From Prorocentrum cordatum (lineage: Eukaryota; Sar; Dinophyceae; Prorocentrales; Prorocentraceae), in contig CAUYUJ010015296.1 in the NCBI GenBank assembly GCA_963575745.1, positions 283,259-342,336 of the forward strand: 59,078 nt of DNA, given 5' to 3'. The notes under the pieces are model-generated. The model was not told the DNA's origin and did not search any database. It saw only the letters and a program-made list of their open reading frames with translations. A program made the translations under genes and the position numbers. Positions within the stretch are counted from its first letter, which is position 1; every line of letters starts with the position of its first letter. Positions 43,273-53,705 of this stretch are shown piece after piece.

Positions 43273-43539
43273 GCGTACTTTTGCTTGCTCGAGCGTCCGG
43301 GTGAGTAATGACGCATTCTCCACAGAGACGGGAGGGAAGGATGGGATGGGAGCAAAACGTGGGGTGGAAGCAAGCGGAGCGGACAACAGAGTGGGAGGGA
43401 TAATGGCGGGAACGGGGAAGCCCAGACACTTGTTTCTCCCTTCATGCGGGCCGTGGTCGCCGTCAGTCAAGGATGGGAGACGCAGATGGCCCCAAGATGT
43501 ATTAGGGCGGTGCTAGGAGCCCCGCCCTTATAGATGCCA
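43273..43539. other. No recognisable gene
   Basis: Purine-rich (GGGATGGGAGC) sequence between the tandem repeat and the copia relic. No motif. Confidence 0.45.
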
Positions 43540-43567
43540 GAAATGCCAGATAATAGCGACCAAGACA

Positions 43568-44578
43568 GTGAATTTCACCATCAGCGAGAACCAGGGCTGT
43601 CTCGACAGCGGCCGTTCGAAGAACATCGCACACGAGGACGACATCGAGGTGCACGAGCAGCGGTGGATCGACGCAGGCGGACGCGAGGAGGACTTCAAGT
43701 ATGAGACTGATTGGACGGCCAGGACGTTCAGGTTCAGCAGTAACGACACCCAGAGGTCCAACAGAAAGGCGTGGATACCGCAGTGGCTTGGTTACGCGCT
43801 GGTGCGGTCGCGCGTGCACATCGTGCCCGGCATGGCCCCGCTGCTGCTGTCGAGACGGTGGGCGAAGGACCTCGGGGGCCACGTGGATTTCGAGAAGAAC
43901 ACGATCGATTTCGCGGCGATCGGGCAAAAGGCGCAGCTGACGACTCGCGGCGGCGAGCAGGACGGGCACTACGCGTTGGAGATGCGCGCGCCCCCGCCGC
44001 GCGCCATTGTCCAGACGGTGTTCGATTGGAAGACGGACGACGTGGAGGTCTATGACAAGAAGGAGCAGGAGAAGCACCCCACTGTTCAGAACGCAGGACG
44101 GCTCGAACGGTCGGGACCTCAGATCGTCGCTGCCGGACGGCTCGCATGGTCGGGGCCGCAGATCTTCGTTGCTGGACGACTCAAAGTGTCGGGGCATCAG
44201 ATCTTCGCCGCTGGACGGTTCGAAGGGTCGCGACTTGATGTCGTCGCCGCGGGTGCCGGACAACGGAAAAAATCGCGGCCCGATGTGACGCGGGACGACG
44301 ACCTGCCCGACGTAAAGCATGTGGTGGTGAGCAAGAAGCAGCGGCGGAGCCAGAAGGCCGTGGCGGGTGGAGATCGAATGGAGAAACACAGTGACATCGG
44401 GATCTTGGACGTGTTCTCGCCACTGAGGGTGGCACAGGCCGCGGCGGCCGCACGAACCGCCAGTTTCGGCGCCTTCGACTTGAAGACGAGATGGGGTTTT
44501 GATCAGAGCAGCGCGAGGGAAGAGGTCGAGAGGATAGTAGAGAGAGAGGACGAGATAACTAACCGAAAAGAGCTATAG
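43568..44578 (+). pseudogene. Copia polyprotein fragment (post-protease region)
   Basis: An intact frame that represents only part of a polyprotein. The upstream part may hold protease (CLDSGRSKNIAHED has a D-S-G, the aspartyl protease triad in order). The middle is a tandem 13-residue repeat (GRLxxSGPQIxxA) not expected in pol. It ends by a TAG at 44576, and the coding sense resumes after short gaps. Confidence 0.65.
44096..44254 (+). repeat. 39-bp in-frame tandem repeat, 4 copies
   Basis: Encodes GRLERSGPQIVAA, GRLAWSGPQIFVA, GRLKVSGHQIFAA and GRFEGSRLDVVAA. The frame is preserved while the residues vary. Confidence 0.85.
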
Positions 44579-44886
44579 ATGATCACGCTGCCATCCACGC
44601 ACAACGCTGTCCAATCTCCAAGACCTCAGTCCCCAAGGCCATTGGCGAGTGGATGAACCAGTGCGAGGAGGCGGCCGCCTACGTCAACTGTTGCGTCAAG
44701 CTGGCCAAGAATCAGATGGAGGTCGGTGGCGCTTTCGTCTTCCAGGTTCTACTGGGAGGTGGAACCTGGGCGCCGGGCGAGATGAAGGCGTTCTTCGCGA
44801 GGCGCCGAGAGGAGCGCTGCTTTGCGAAGAGCGCCTGGTGCGCGCCGGGACTGAGGGAGATGGGCGCGGGCAAGATTCGGGGGCCG

Positions 44887-45071
44887 CCAAACGGTGCGGT
44901 GACCGCACCGTGCGGTGAGTCGGCGAAATCCCGGGTCACCGCGCGGTTTTGGGACTCGAGTCCTTCTCCGACGATGTCTCGGGCGACGGGGGCCTCCAGG
45001 GCCCCAAGACCGCGCGGTGAGGTTTTGGGGGATTTCGAGGTCACCGCGCGGTCCGTCACCGCACCGTTTGG
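44887..45071. mobile_element. Inverted-repeat element family G, inserted in copia relic
   Basis: CCAAACGGTGCGGTGAC and GTCACCGCACCGTTTGG bound the 185-bp element. Subterminal ACCGCGCGGT units and CGAAATCCC also pair. It splits copia coding sense between GAGKIRG (44870) and the later reverse transcriptase. Related sequence lies at 55395-55560 and, more weakly, from 55063. Confidence 0.75.
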
Positions 45072-45504
45072 GGACTCCAAAAAGATGTTCGCTGGGAGGT
45101 GGCATTCGTGAAGAGTTGCGCGGCGCTCGCGGAGACGGCGGGGGCGTCGCGCGAAGGAGGCCACGCGCGCGCCCGTGCTCTTGGCGCGACGAGGGGCCCC
45201 AGAAGGTTCAGTCGACGCGCCCGGACCGCAGTCTGAAGTCAAGGCACGTTCTGGTCGAGAAGGCCGAAGGGGTGGTCGACGCAAGGCCGACGGCAAAGGG
45301 GCCCGGAGACCTCGATCTGCGGGGCCTGGCGAAGGCGGGCGGCGCGGGGGCTCCGACGGCAAGTTAGGTGTCGAGGGGCACGGCGCTGCGGCTGATCGCG
45401 AGTCACCGGCGGAGGATCCAGATCGGCGACGTCAATGGGGCCTTCCATGAGAGCGACTAGCTGGGTCGACTTGGAGGACCGCCGCACGGTTCTCAGCCCG
45501 CAGG

Positions 45505-46011
45505 TTGAATGCCAGAGGTACCGGAGTACGCGCTGATTCGCGCGGACCTTCCGCTGCACGGGCTGAGCGATGCGCCGAAACGGCGGCGCGGGAAGTTCGC
45601 GTCGGTGGCCGAGGAAGCAGGGCTGACCCAGTCCAGGCTGTACCCCTGCATGTTCTCTGCCGCGTCGAGGATGGCAGGTTGAAGCGCGCCCTTGACATCC
45701 GCGTGGGCAACGTCATCACCCGCGGCGAGGGCTGCGAGGCGATCGCGAAGCACCTGAGGCAGAGCCTGCCGCACAGGAAATGGAAGATCGGGGAGGGCGA
45801 GTTCTGCTGCCCCCAGGTGAAGCAGGGCGACGACATCAGCACCGAGGTGTCGCAGTCGCAGCTCGCCCAGGGCATGGGGGCGCTGAGGGTGGGCCGAGCG
45901 GCCCCCGACGGGTGCGAGCTGAGTCCAAGAGAGATCTCAGCGTGCCAGAAGATGCTGGGCGAGGGCGCTGGTTCCAGTTCCAGACGCGCCTGGACCTGGC
46001 CGCGCAGTTGA
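45505..46011 (+). pseudogene. Copia reverse transcriptase, C-terminal half
   Basis: The frame holds RLKRALDIRVGNVITRGEGC and then HRKWKIGEGEFCCPQ, QSQLAQGMGAL and PREISACQKMLGEG, matching the palm-to-thumb and RNase H junction of copia pol. The FQTRLDLAAQLNA continuation moves to the next frame near 45970. The catalytic YVDD box is not visible in this copy. Confidence 0.65.
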
Positions 46012-46401
46012 ACGCGGCCTTACTGGAGATGGGCAGTCGAACCGCGGCGACCCAAACAGCGATCAACCAGGTCATTCGTCGTGCCCGTCTGTTTGCAGAG
46101 ATGTCTATCACGGCCTATCCCACTCCCTCGGCAATTCTCGCGATCGCGACTCGCGCGGACGCCGGCAAGGAGAGGGTTCGAGCTGGCTCCGTCGCAGCAT
46201 CAGTCGAACGAGCCCATGGACTTGGATAGTTTGCGATTTCCCACGGCGCGGCGCTCGCGCTGGCTGAAGAGCTGCGGCGGCAATCTCGGCAGGGGAATTT
46301 CAAATTTTGATGGGCGGTTCTGGACACCGCGGGCGCGCGACGAATCTGGCGCAGGAGGCGGCGGATTTCGAGTTCGAGCCTGTTCGGCGGAGCGAGTGAT
46401 T

Positions 46402-46996
46402 TGCGAGACGAGCTTCGGCATGCGCCACCATCTGCAAGTCAGCGCGCGAGCGACGGCGCGAGGAGGGCGCTGCCAGCCCCCAAACGAGGCGACCCTCTTG
46501 GGACGAGCTGCCGAAGGGGGAGAAACGACGGCAGGGGCGAGGAAAGCCAGCCCAGCAACCACAGTCGGACACAGTAGCGGTTCGGCCCAATATCTACAGA
46601 AGGATAGCGACGGCGGCGCGCCGCCGCCCGCGACGCACCGCCGCGACGTACTCTGCTGCGCGCGGGGTCGAGGCGTCGGCGAGGCGCCTGGGCGCGACGC
46701 TGGCGGAGCGCAGTGCGGTGGCCGCGCAGCGGGCCCAAGTCGAGGCCAGTATGGCGCGCGGTATGCACGCCGGGCCCGCGGCGCCCAGGCTCGCGGCTGC
46801 GCCGCGCTACCTGGGCGCGGGCAACGCCCAGGCGCGGGGGCCGGCGGCGCGGGCCGAGGTCGCCGCGGACAACCCGGCCCTTCTCAAGGCGGCCCGCGCC
46901 CGCCTGGTGCCACGCAGACGGCCCAGCATCGGGGCGGTCGCGCCGGGCGCGGAGGAGCTGTTCGACATCCCCCCCGAGGAGGAGCAGCCACTTTGA
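46402..46996 (+). CDS. ORF or exon, basic Ala/Arg-rich protein, unknown
   Basis: The frame reads QTRRPSWDELPKGEKRRQGR, GKPAQQPQSDTVAVRPNIYR, then an Ala/Arg-rich middle, and ends APGAEELFDIPPEEEQPL and a TGA. It looks like a natural C-terminus, with a patterned acidic end after a basic body. The first ATG in frame is at 46750, so it is either an exon or uses an upstream start in another exon. It follows the copia relic directly and may be part of it or a neighbour. Family not recognised. Confidence 0.4.
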
Positions 46997-47397
46997 GCGG
47001 GAGGCGTCGGCGGCCGGGGTCCGCGCCGGGCGTCGAGGACCGAGTTATGGCGCCGGCTGGGGATCTCCGCGCGCCGATCTGAAAATCCCGCGCAACGCCC
47101 GACGTCGTGCGAAATTGTCGACCGTCGCGCAACACGAAGGACGCGTGGCCTCTGGCGCGCGGCATGGGCTGGAAGACGAGGGATGATGAAGATTGCGGCA
47201 GCAGCAGCGAGGAGCGGGGGGGATGCGGGGTGATGGGGGGGAGCAGACGCAGCGAGGACGGGAAGCACGTAGCGCGTCAGCATGGAAGTGATGCGCGGTG
47301 CGTGAACGTCGGCACCATGAGCAGAACGAGAATAATGCCTTAGAAACAGACAAGCAACGCGCGATGTATCACACGAGGTACTTACGAACAAATGAAG
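46997..47397. other. No recognisable gene
   Basis: GC-rich sequence passing into AT-rich sequence. No motif. Confidence 0.45.
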
Positions 47398-47562
47398 CAA
47401 ACCACTAACCAACACATAACAACACATAACCAATTCATAACCAATCTAACCAAACATAACCAAACAAGTGACCAAACCATAACCAGCACATCACCAACAC
47501 ATAACCAAACATAGCCAATACATAACCAAACATAACATAGCCAATACATAACCAAACATGAC
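47398..47562. repeat. Short AT-rich tandem repeat (ACATAACCAA)
   Basis: About 14 imperfect 10-12-bp units. Confidence 0.85.
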
Positions 47563-48119
47563 CAAAGAGCGGCAGGCGCCGCGCAACATTCCATTCCCGA
47601 CGACTTTACGCAAAGTGGAAGGATGCCCCGAACCAACGCGGCAACGCCATGGTCGCGCGAAATCGCGAAAGTGCCGCGCGAGATTTCGCGCCGCGCGAAT
47701 GCAACCCCGTGCATTTGGCGCGCAGGCGCGCGGTTTTCCGGACCAGAACACGCCAGCCGACGCATCAGATGCTCTGGAAAGGCGGCGATGAGAAAGTGTT
47801 CAGATGCCATATGCGAACTTACAAAAGATTTGCGGATGTAGCCAATTCGTTGCGAGCGCTCAGCCTCGCCCTTTTTTTTCCCTGGCGCGACGGACCTTCC
47901 AGGATTTCCCTGAATTGCATCCCATCGTCACTTTCTCTGGAGCCATCGGCCATGCTATCTGCCGTTGCCAGTCAGTCTCAACCCATCTGCCACCGCGCGT
48001 TCTTGGGGCGCGCTCATTGCCGCGCGGGACGCCCGAAATCGCGCGCGGCGCCTGCTGGGGGAGAAACTGCCATGCGCGGCGGGGGCTCTCTGAAACACAT
48101 GCTCTGAGCGCGGTCGGCA
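47563..48119. other. No recognisable gene; GCGCGAAATCGCG patches
   Basis: Repeated short CGCGCGAAAT / ATTTCGCGCG segments of opposite sense lie at 47650-47700. Open frames are without a domain. Confidence 0.4.
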
Positions 48120-48542
48120 ATGTCGGCGCGGGAGCTTTTTCGCGGCGCCCGCTGCATTTTCGCTCGGTTCCGGAAGAGTTCGCGCGGGTTTCGGATTTTC
48201 AGCGCCCTGCCTGTTGGCCGCGAGAAATTCCAAAATCAGGCACGAGCGTTCTTGGTTCTCTCCCCAGCGCGTCAGCAATTACGCGGCGCGCGAGGCGGCA
48301 CCTCCGGAACCCGAGTGCCACGAGGCTGTCGCTCCATGGTGGCGCGCGCGGAGGAGCCGGCGAATTGCCCGGTCCAGAGCCAGGAATTCGCGAGAGCGAT
48401 GATCGAGCAGTCCGGGGCCACGGGCGCCGAGCACAACCGGGGTCAGGGTTTCGAGCCGATTCGCGAGGAAGACGAGGAGATGGCCGTCGCAGAGGCTGAG
48501 GCGGGCGTCACGGGCGCCCCCGAGCGGGGCAAGAAGAAGTGA
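48120..48542 (+). CDS. Small ORF, acidic C-terminus, unknown
   Basis: ATG at 48120, with an inner ATG at 48336. The last 69 codons (MVARAEEPANCPVQSQEFAR, then FEPIREEDEEMAVAEAEAGV and a KKK end) have a natural-looking soluble composition, unlike the Arg-rich first half. No family was recognised. It might be the C-terminal exon of a gene, or chance. Confidence 0.3.
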   Translation: MSARELFRGARCIFARFRKSSRGFRIFSALPVGREKFQNQARAFLVLSPARQQLRGARGGTSGTRVPRGCRSMVARAEEPANCPVQSQEFARAMIEQSGATGAEHNRGQGFEPIREEDEEMAVAEAEAGVTGAPERGKKK

Positions 48543-49380
48543 GTAAGGCAATTATGTCGACCCAGGTGCGAGCAGCCGTCAGATGCAAGAAGGCCGCCCG
48601 TTAGGATGTTCATCCCGTCTAGGGTTCAGAGTTTGGAAGCTGCGTCGGGCGCGCAGCCCCTGCCGCGCGGGCTCCCTGGCTCGGAGGAGCAGCGCCGCCC
48701 CAGACGGGCGTCCGCGAGGGGCCCGTGGGAAAAACAATACATCTCGAGGCCGGCGCCGAGGCCGGCGAGGGCCGTGGCGGGCTTTGATTTTCCGCGGGCC
48801 TAGATTGGGAGCGCGCAGGACAGCGTCTCGCTCGCATCGGACCGCGAGGGTTGAAGGCTTGAGAAGGCGAGGTTGAGATCAGTCCATTTGCACCAGACAA
48901 TGGTTTGTCGAATGGGATCGCTAGTGGTTTAGATGTTCATCGTGAAGGGTTTTGATCGGGGGTGATCAGAGAAACACGTTACTTACGTAGGCTCGCGAGG
49001 GCGGACGGCCGAAGAAGGATATGTTCAGATCTGCGAGTGTGCCACGCGCACTATCTGTTGCGGAGGATCGGGAGTGGTGAAGATTTACTTCCAGAAGGCG
49101 GGGTCTTGAAGGTTGAAGGCTTGAGACGAGATGTCAAGATCAGCAGGATCGTGAGAGTTTAGACATCCATCGTGCGGAGTTTAGATCGGGGTGTGCAGGA
49201 CAAAAAAAAGAAAATATTCACACGATCGTGAAGGCTGACGGTTTTGGAAAGCGACATGAAGATCATCATTTGTGCACCGCACGATGATTTTCGCAGAGGA
49301 TCTTGAGCGGCACAGATTCTGCGTTCGCTAGGGATCGAAATCCGCGCCCCATGGATTGTTGATGATAAGGTTGTAGAGTC
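48543..49380. repeat. Spacer with degenerate repeats of GGTTGAAGGCTTGAGA type
   Basis: GAAGGTTGAAGGCTTGAGA...TCAAGATCA...GTTTAGA..TTCATCGTG units occur near 48847, 49108 and 49231. No gene. Confidence 0.45.
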
Positions 49381-49473
49381 TGGGGCCGAGGGCGGGCTTA
49401 GAGCTGAGAGCTGGGGGCTTAGGGTTACGGCTTAGGGCCCAGGGGTCAGGTCTCAGGGTTTAGGGCTTAGTGT
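49381..49473. repeat. Telomere-like degenerate heptamers, left
   Basis: GGCTTAGGG, GGGTTTAGGG and GGGCTTAG units resemble the TTTAGGG telomere repeat of dinoflagellates. Degenerate and interstitial. Confidence 0.5.
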
Positions 49474-49595
49474 CTACTAGGCATGCCACGAGTACACCTG
49501 GACCGCGAACCCACCTGCGGTGGCCGTCACTCCCACCCGCAAGCGACCCCACCATAAAGATCATCTCTCCCCTCGTTATAACCACATCGAACACA

Positions 49596-49599
49596 GCGT

Positions 49600-49630
<31 letters not shown>

Positions 49631-49631
49631 T
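49596..49631. repeat. (GAC)n tract
   Basis: About 12 units. A longer (GTC)n lies at 51993-52243, so the two are inverted with respect to each other. Confidence 0.9.
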
Positions 49632-49654
49632 CATGTGCGATCCAGTTGGTACGC

Positions 49655-49845
49655 GAGTAGTACATGGAGCGGGGTCGCAAGGGGGGCGTAGCACTTTGTG
49701 TTGTAAAAACCAAGAGATTCTGCACGCATGCTCAGGAAATGCTATCTCTTGCAGCAGATGGAGCCGGGTCGCAACCCGGGTCGGGCACTTTGTGGTGTAA
49801 AATACACAAGATTCTGCACGCATGCTCAGGAAATGTTTTATTCCC
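49655..49845. repeat. ~95-bp repeat, 2 copies, left of the satellite
   Basis: The unit GATGGAGCCGGGTCGCAACC...GGGCACTTTGTGGTGTAAAA...GATTCTGCACGCATGCTCAG occurs at about 49660 and 49757, and again in the same orientation at 51706, 51800 and 51891. Confidence 0.85.
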
Positions 49846-50153
49846 AGCCATCCTGTGGTGTTGGGTCCTCGTTTTGAGGGGGGAGGGGAGGGGGGGAAGG
49901 CAGAGGTAAGGGGGTGAAGAGCAAGAGGGGGTGGGGGGGATAGGGGGGGGGGAGGGAGGATGAGGAGAGGGGGGTGGGGGGGATATGGGCGAGGGAGTGG
50001 AAGGGGGGGTAGACAGGGGAGAGGGAGGGGCTGGGGGGGGCCCGGGGGGGGGCGGGTGGGGAGGGCGAGCGAGAGGCGGGGATCGATAGCAGGGAGTGGG
50101 AGTCAAAGAGCGCCCCGCGTTCACTCCTCCTCCCGCTGCCCCCTCCCTCCTGC

Positions 50154-50185
<32 letters not shown>

Positions 50186-50202
50186 CCATCATGACGATCA
50201 TA
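49846..50202. repeat. G-rich stretch and (ATC)n (50153-50192)
   Basis: GGGGGAGGGAGG-type sequence lies from 49875 to 50080. The ATC run abuts the satellite. Confidence 0.8.
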
Positions 50203-51633
50203 GGGAGCTCCAGCGAAGGCCCCACCGCACAGATTTCGGCACACCCCTCACACGTTTCGTGGCCCCATAGGGAGCTCCAGCGAAGGCCCCAGTGGCTGCG
50301 CTCCCATGCGCCCACCGCACCCATTCCGGCACACCCCTCACACGTTTCGTGGCCCCATAGGGAGCTCCAGCGAAGGCCCCAGTGGCTGCGCTCCCATGCG
50401 CCCGCCGCACCCATTTCGGCACACCCATCATACGTTTCGCGGCCCCATAGGGAGCTCCAGCGAAGGCCCCAGTGGCTGCGCTCCCATGCGCCCACCGCGC
50501 GAAATTCGGCACACCCCTCACACGTTCGTGGCCCCCTATAGGGAAAGCTCCCCGAAGGTAAGCCCCGTGCTGCGCTCCCCCATGCGCGCCCACCGCAACC
50601 CATTTCGGCACCACCCCTCACACGTATTCGTGCCCCATGGGAGCTCCAGTCGAAGGCCCCAGTGGCTGCTCGCTCCCATGCGACCCACCGCAAACCCCGT
50701 TTCACGGCCACACCCATCACACGCTCGTGGCCCCATGGGGATCCCCATCTGCGAAAGGCCCCCCCCCCCCCCCCCCCCCCCCCCCCAGTGTCTGCGCTTC
50801 ACCATGCGCCCACCGCATACCCATTCCGGCATCCCCCTCCAACAAAGATACAACCACGTTTCGTGGCCCCATAGGGAGCTCCACCGAAGGCCCCCGTGGC
50901 TGCGCTCCCATGCGCCCACCGCACAGATTTCGGCACACCCCTTCATACGTTTCGTGGCCCCATAGGGAGCTCCACCGAAGGCCCCAGTGGCTGCGCTCCC
51001 ATGCGCCCACCGCGCCCATTTCTGCACACCCCTCACACGTTTCGTGGCCCCATGGGGAGCTCCAGCGAAGGCCCCAAGTGCTAATTCACTGCGCTCCCAA
51101 TGCGCCCAACCCGTACCCATTTCGGCCAAACCCCTCATACTTTTCGTGGGCCCCAGAGGGATCTCTCCAACGAAGGCCCCAGTGGCTGCCGCTCCCATGC
51201 GCCCTCCGCACAAGATTTCGGCACACCCCTCCACGCTTCGTGGCCCCATAGGGAGCTTCCAGCGAAGGCCCCAGTGGGCTGCGCTCCCATATGGCGCCCA
51301 CCCGCACACCCATTTTTGCACACCCCTCACGACGTTCGTGGCCCCATAGGAGCTCGAGCGAAGGCCCCAGTGGCTGCGCCCATGCGCCCGCCGCACCCAT
51401 TTTCGGGCACACCCATCCCACGTTTCGTGGTCCCCATGGTGAGCTCCAAGCGAAGGCCCCATGTTTGCGTTCCCATCGCGCCCGCCAGCACCCATTCGCA
51501 CACCCCTCACACGCTTCGTGGCCCCATAGGGAGCTCCAGCGAAGGCCCCAGTGGCTGCGCTCCCATGCGCCCACCGCACAGATTTCGGCACACCCCTCAT
51601 ACGGTTCGTGGCCCCATAGGGAGCGCCATCGAA
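50203..51633. repeat. 90-bp satellite, about 16 copies
   Basis: The unit contains GGCCCCATAGGGAGCTCCAG, CGAAGGCCCCAGTGGCTGCG, CTCCCATGCGCCCACCGCAC and CACACCCCTCACACGTTTCG. The first three and last copies are near-identical; the middle ones carry many single-base indels and a C homopolymer of about 28 at 50759-50786. Ninety is divisible by three, so long open frames result on both strands. Confidence 0.95.
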
Positions 51634-51699
51634 GAAGATACTCACAATTGCGGTACTCGCAACTGCAGCTGGTTGGGTCCTTCGCCGGGATAATTTTTG

Positions 51700-51993
51700 C
51701 ATTAGGTGGAGCCGGGTCGCAACCCGGGTCGGGCACTTTGTGTTGTAAAATACATGGGATTCTGCACGCATGCTCAGGAAATGCTATTTTTTGCAGTAGA
51801 TGGAGCGGGGTCGCAACGGGGACTGGGCACTTTGTAATGTAAAATACATGAGATTCTGCACGCATGCTCAGAACATGTTTTTTTGCAGTAGATGAAGCGG
51901 GTTGAGGGCTAAAGGCTTTGGGCTTAGAGCAGGGCATGAGGGCTTAGAGCATTCGGCTGTGGGTTAGAGCTTACGGTTGAAGGATTAGGGCGG
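51700..51993. repeat. ~95-bp repeat (2-3 copies) and telomere-like heptamers, right flank
   Basis: Copies at about 51706, 51800 and 51891, then GGGCTTAGAGC/GGATTAGGG units at 51901-51993 like those at 49381-49473. The satellite is thus bracketed by the same pair of repeat types. Confidence 0.8.
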
Positions 51994-52243
51994 GCGTCGT
52001 GGTCGTCGTCGGTCGTCCTCGTCGTCGTCGTCGTCGCCGTCGTCGGCTGGCGTCGTCATCGTTGTCGTCGTCGTCATCGTCGTCGTCGGCCGGCGTCATC
52101 GTCATGTCGTCGTCGTCGGCCTGCGTCGTCGTCGTGTCCTTTCGTCGGTCGTCGGCCGTTCGTCGCCTTTTTCGTCGTCGTCATCGTCGTCGCCGTCGTC
52201 CCCGTCGTGGTGATCGTCGTCGTCGTCGTCAACGTCGTCGTCG
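51993..52243. repeat. (GTC)n tract
   Basis: Imperfect GTC array with GGCC and ATC interruptions. Confidence 0.9.
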
Positions 52244-52539
52244 TTTTTTGTTGGGGGGTCCTATTGGGGAAGTTCAAAAAGGTATGTTGCAAGAGTCGAG
52301 CGGGGCAAGGGGGGGAGAGGGGGGGGGGGCTTCCGGCAGGGGGGCCAGAAGGGGGAGGGGGGGGAGCTTCCACAGCTCGAACACAGGGGGAAAAGGGGGA
52401 GGTGGTTTCGGGCAAGCTAGGTGCGCTCGCGTCATAGCTGACGTCCTACCCTTCCCTCCCATCCCTTACCATGGCGTAGATCTCCTCTCTTCTCGCACAG
52501 CTGGATATCGAGCAGGGCAATGATCCCGAGATGGTGCGC
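52244..52539. other. G-rich spacer
   Basis: GGGGGAGAGGGGG-type sequence, then an ordinary stretch. No gene. Confidence 0.5.
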
Positions 52540-53015
52540 GATGTATCGTAGAGCACGGTACGGAATAGGAAGGCGTAGAAGAGCACGGCATCGCGTAGTA
52601 TGTCATAATATGACGTGGCGTTGCATAGTGAATAATTGCACCACAAAGCGTTGCAACGCAAATAATGGCATCGCACAGCGGCACATAACAGAACATGGCA
52701 TAGCATGGCGTTGAAGACCAAAGCGTAGCATGGCATAGCATAGCGTGGCAATGCGTAGTCAAGCAGTGCATATCTTAGCATTGCAGCTGAAGGCATGGCA
52801 TCGCACAGCGGAACACCACTAATGACGCCAGCGCTGCAGCGGGAACACGTTTCGGAACGAGCGGAAGCGCGGAGATGAGACCAGCGCTGCAGCAGGAGCA
52901 CGATTCGGAACGAGCGCATGCGCGGAAATGCGTCCAGCGCTGCAGCGGGAGCACGATTCGAAACGCTCGGAAGCCCGAAAGTGAGGCCAGCGCTCCAGCG
53001 GGAACAACATTTTGA
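52540..53015. repeat. GCATAGC-type repeats (52540-52805) and 53-bp tandem repeat (52826-53015, 4 copies)
   Basis: The first is the larger relative of 12051-12230. The second has the anchor CCAGCGCTGCAGCGGGAACA near 52828, 52881, 52933 and 52987. Confidence 0.7.
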
Positions 53016-53537
53016 ACAAAAATCCCAAGCGAAAACCCAACTCCCGGGAATCCTGTGCGTAAAAAACAATACGCGGGGGGGGGGGGGACATTTTCCGGAC
53101 GTCATCGGGGGAGACAGGAGATGTGTATTCATATTGTGTAACTGTAGAGAAAAATGACAGGGGGGAGGGTAGCTTGCAGAGGACGCGGGGGGAAGGGGCG
53201 GGGTCTTCCGGCCGTTGGGGGGGTTCAGGGGGGGTAGTCTTCGTGGCCCGGCAGAGGACGGGGGAGGGGGGGGGCGGCTTCGAACTGGGGAGGTTCGGGG
53301 CTTACGGCAGGGGTGCCGGGGGGAGGAGGGAGGAGTTTCTGGAGCGCGTGAAAAAAGAAAGAGGGGGGGAGAGGGGGGGGGAGCTTCCGACAGGGGAAGC
53401 CCAAGGGAGAGGGGTAGCTAGGGGGGGACCCCGGGGGGACCCTCCCCCCTGGCGCTGTGTCTCGTGGCGCGCTCTCTCATATGCACGCGTGTGCTTGCCA
53501 GCGTGGCCCCAAAACGTAAGTTATTGCGCTGCGGATG
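53016..53537. other. G-rich spacer
   Basis: GGGGGGGAGCTTCC-like units recur near 52360 and 53380. No gene. Confidence 0.45.
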
Positions 53538-53667
53538 TGCGAGCGATGTGTTGCAGCATGTGCGGTGCTAGCAGTGCGGTGTAGCTGTGTGGTGCAGGTG
53601 AGGTTGCGGAAACCAGGAGGTAACAGCTGCGTGGTGCAATCTACATAATATGTCATATATGAAGTAT

Positions 53668-53705
<38 letters not shown>

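Larger units (their letters stand above)
43540..46230 (+). mobile_element. Ty1/copia-type retrotransposon relic
   Basis: The 336-codon frame at 43568-44578 has HIVPGMAPLLLSRRWAKDLG then VDFEKNT, the region after the protease in dinoflagellate copia elements, and ends DVFSPLRVAQAAAA...GAFDLKTRWGF. Further on are GGAFVFQVLLGGGTWAPGEM (44730), QIGDVNGAFHES (45428; reverse transcriptase DV..AF) and LHGLSDAPKRRRGKF. RLYPCMFSAASR, CEAIAKHLRQSLPHRKWKIG, GEFCCPQVKQGDDIS and QTRLDLAAQLNAAL follow. No LTRs or integrase were recognised, and several stops and shifts break it. Confidence 0.75.

Noticed and set aside
49381-49473. A true telomere
   Set aside because: The heptamers are degenerate and continue into unrelated sequence on both sides.
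50203-51633. CRISPR array
   Set aside because: The repeats are directly adjacent 90-bp units with no unique spacers, in a eukaryotic context.
50121-51937. Open frames of 200-411 codons in the satellite
   Set aside because: The 90-bp unit is a multiple of three and lacks stops in several frames; the peptides are repeats of one unit.
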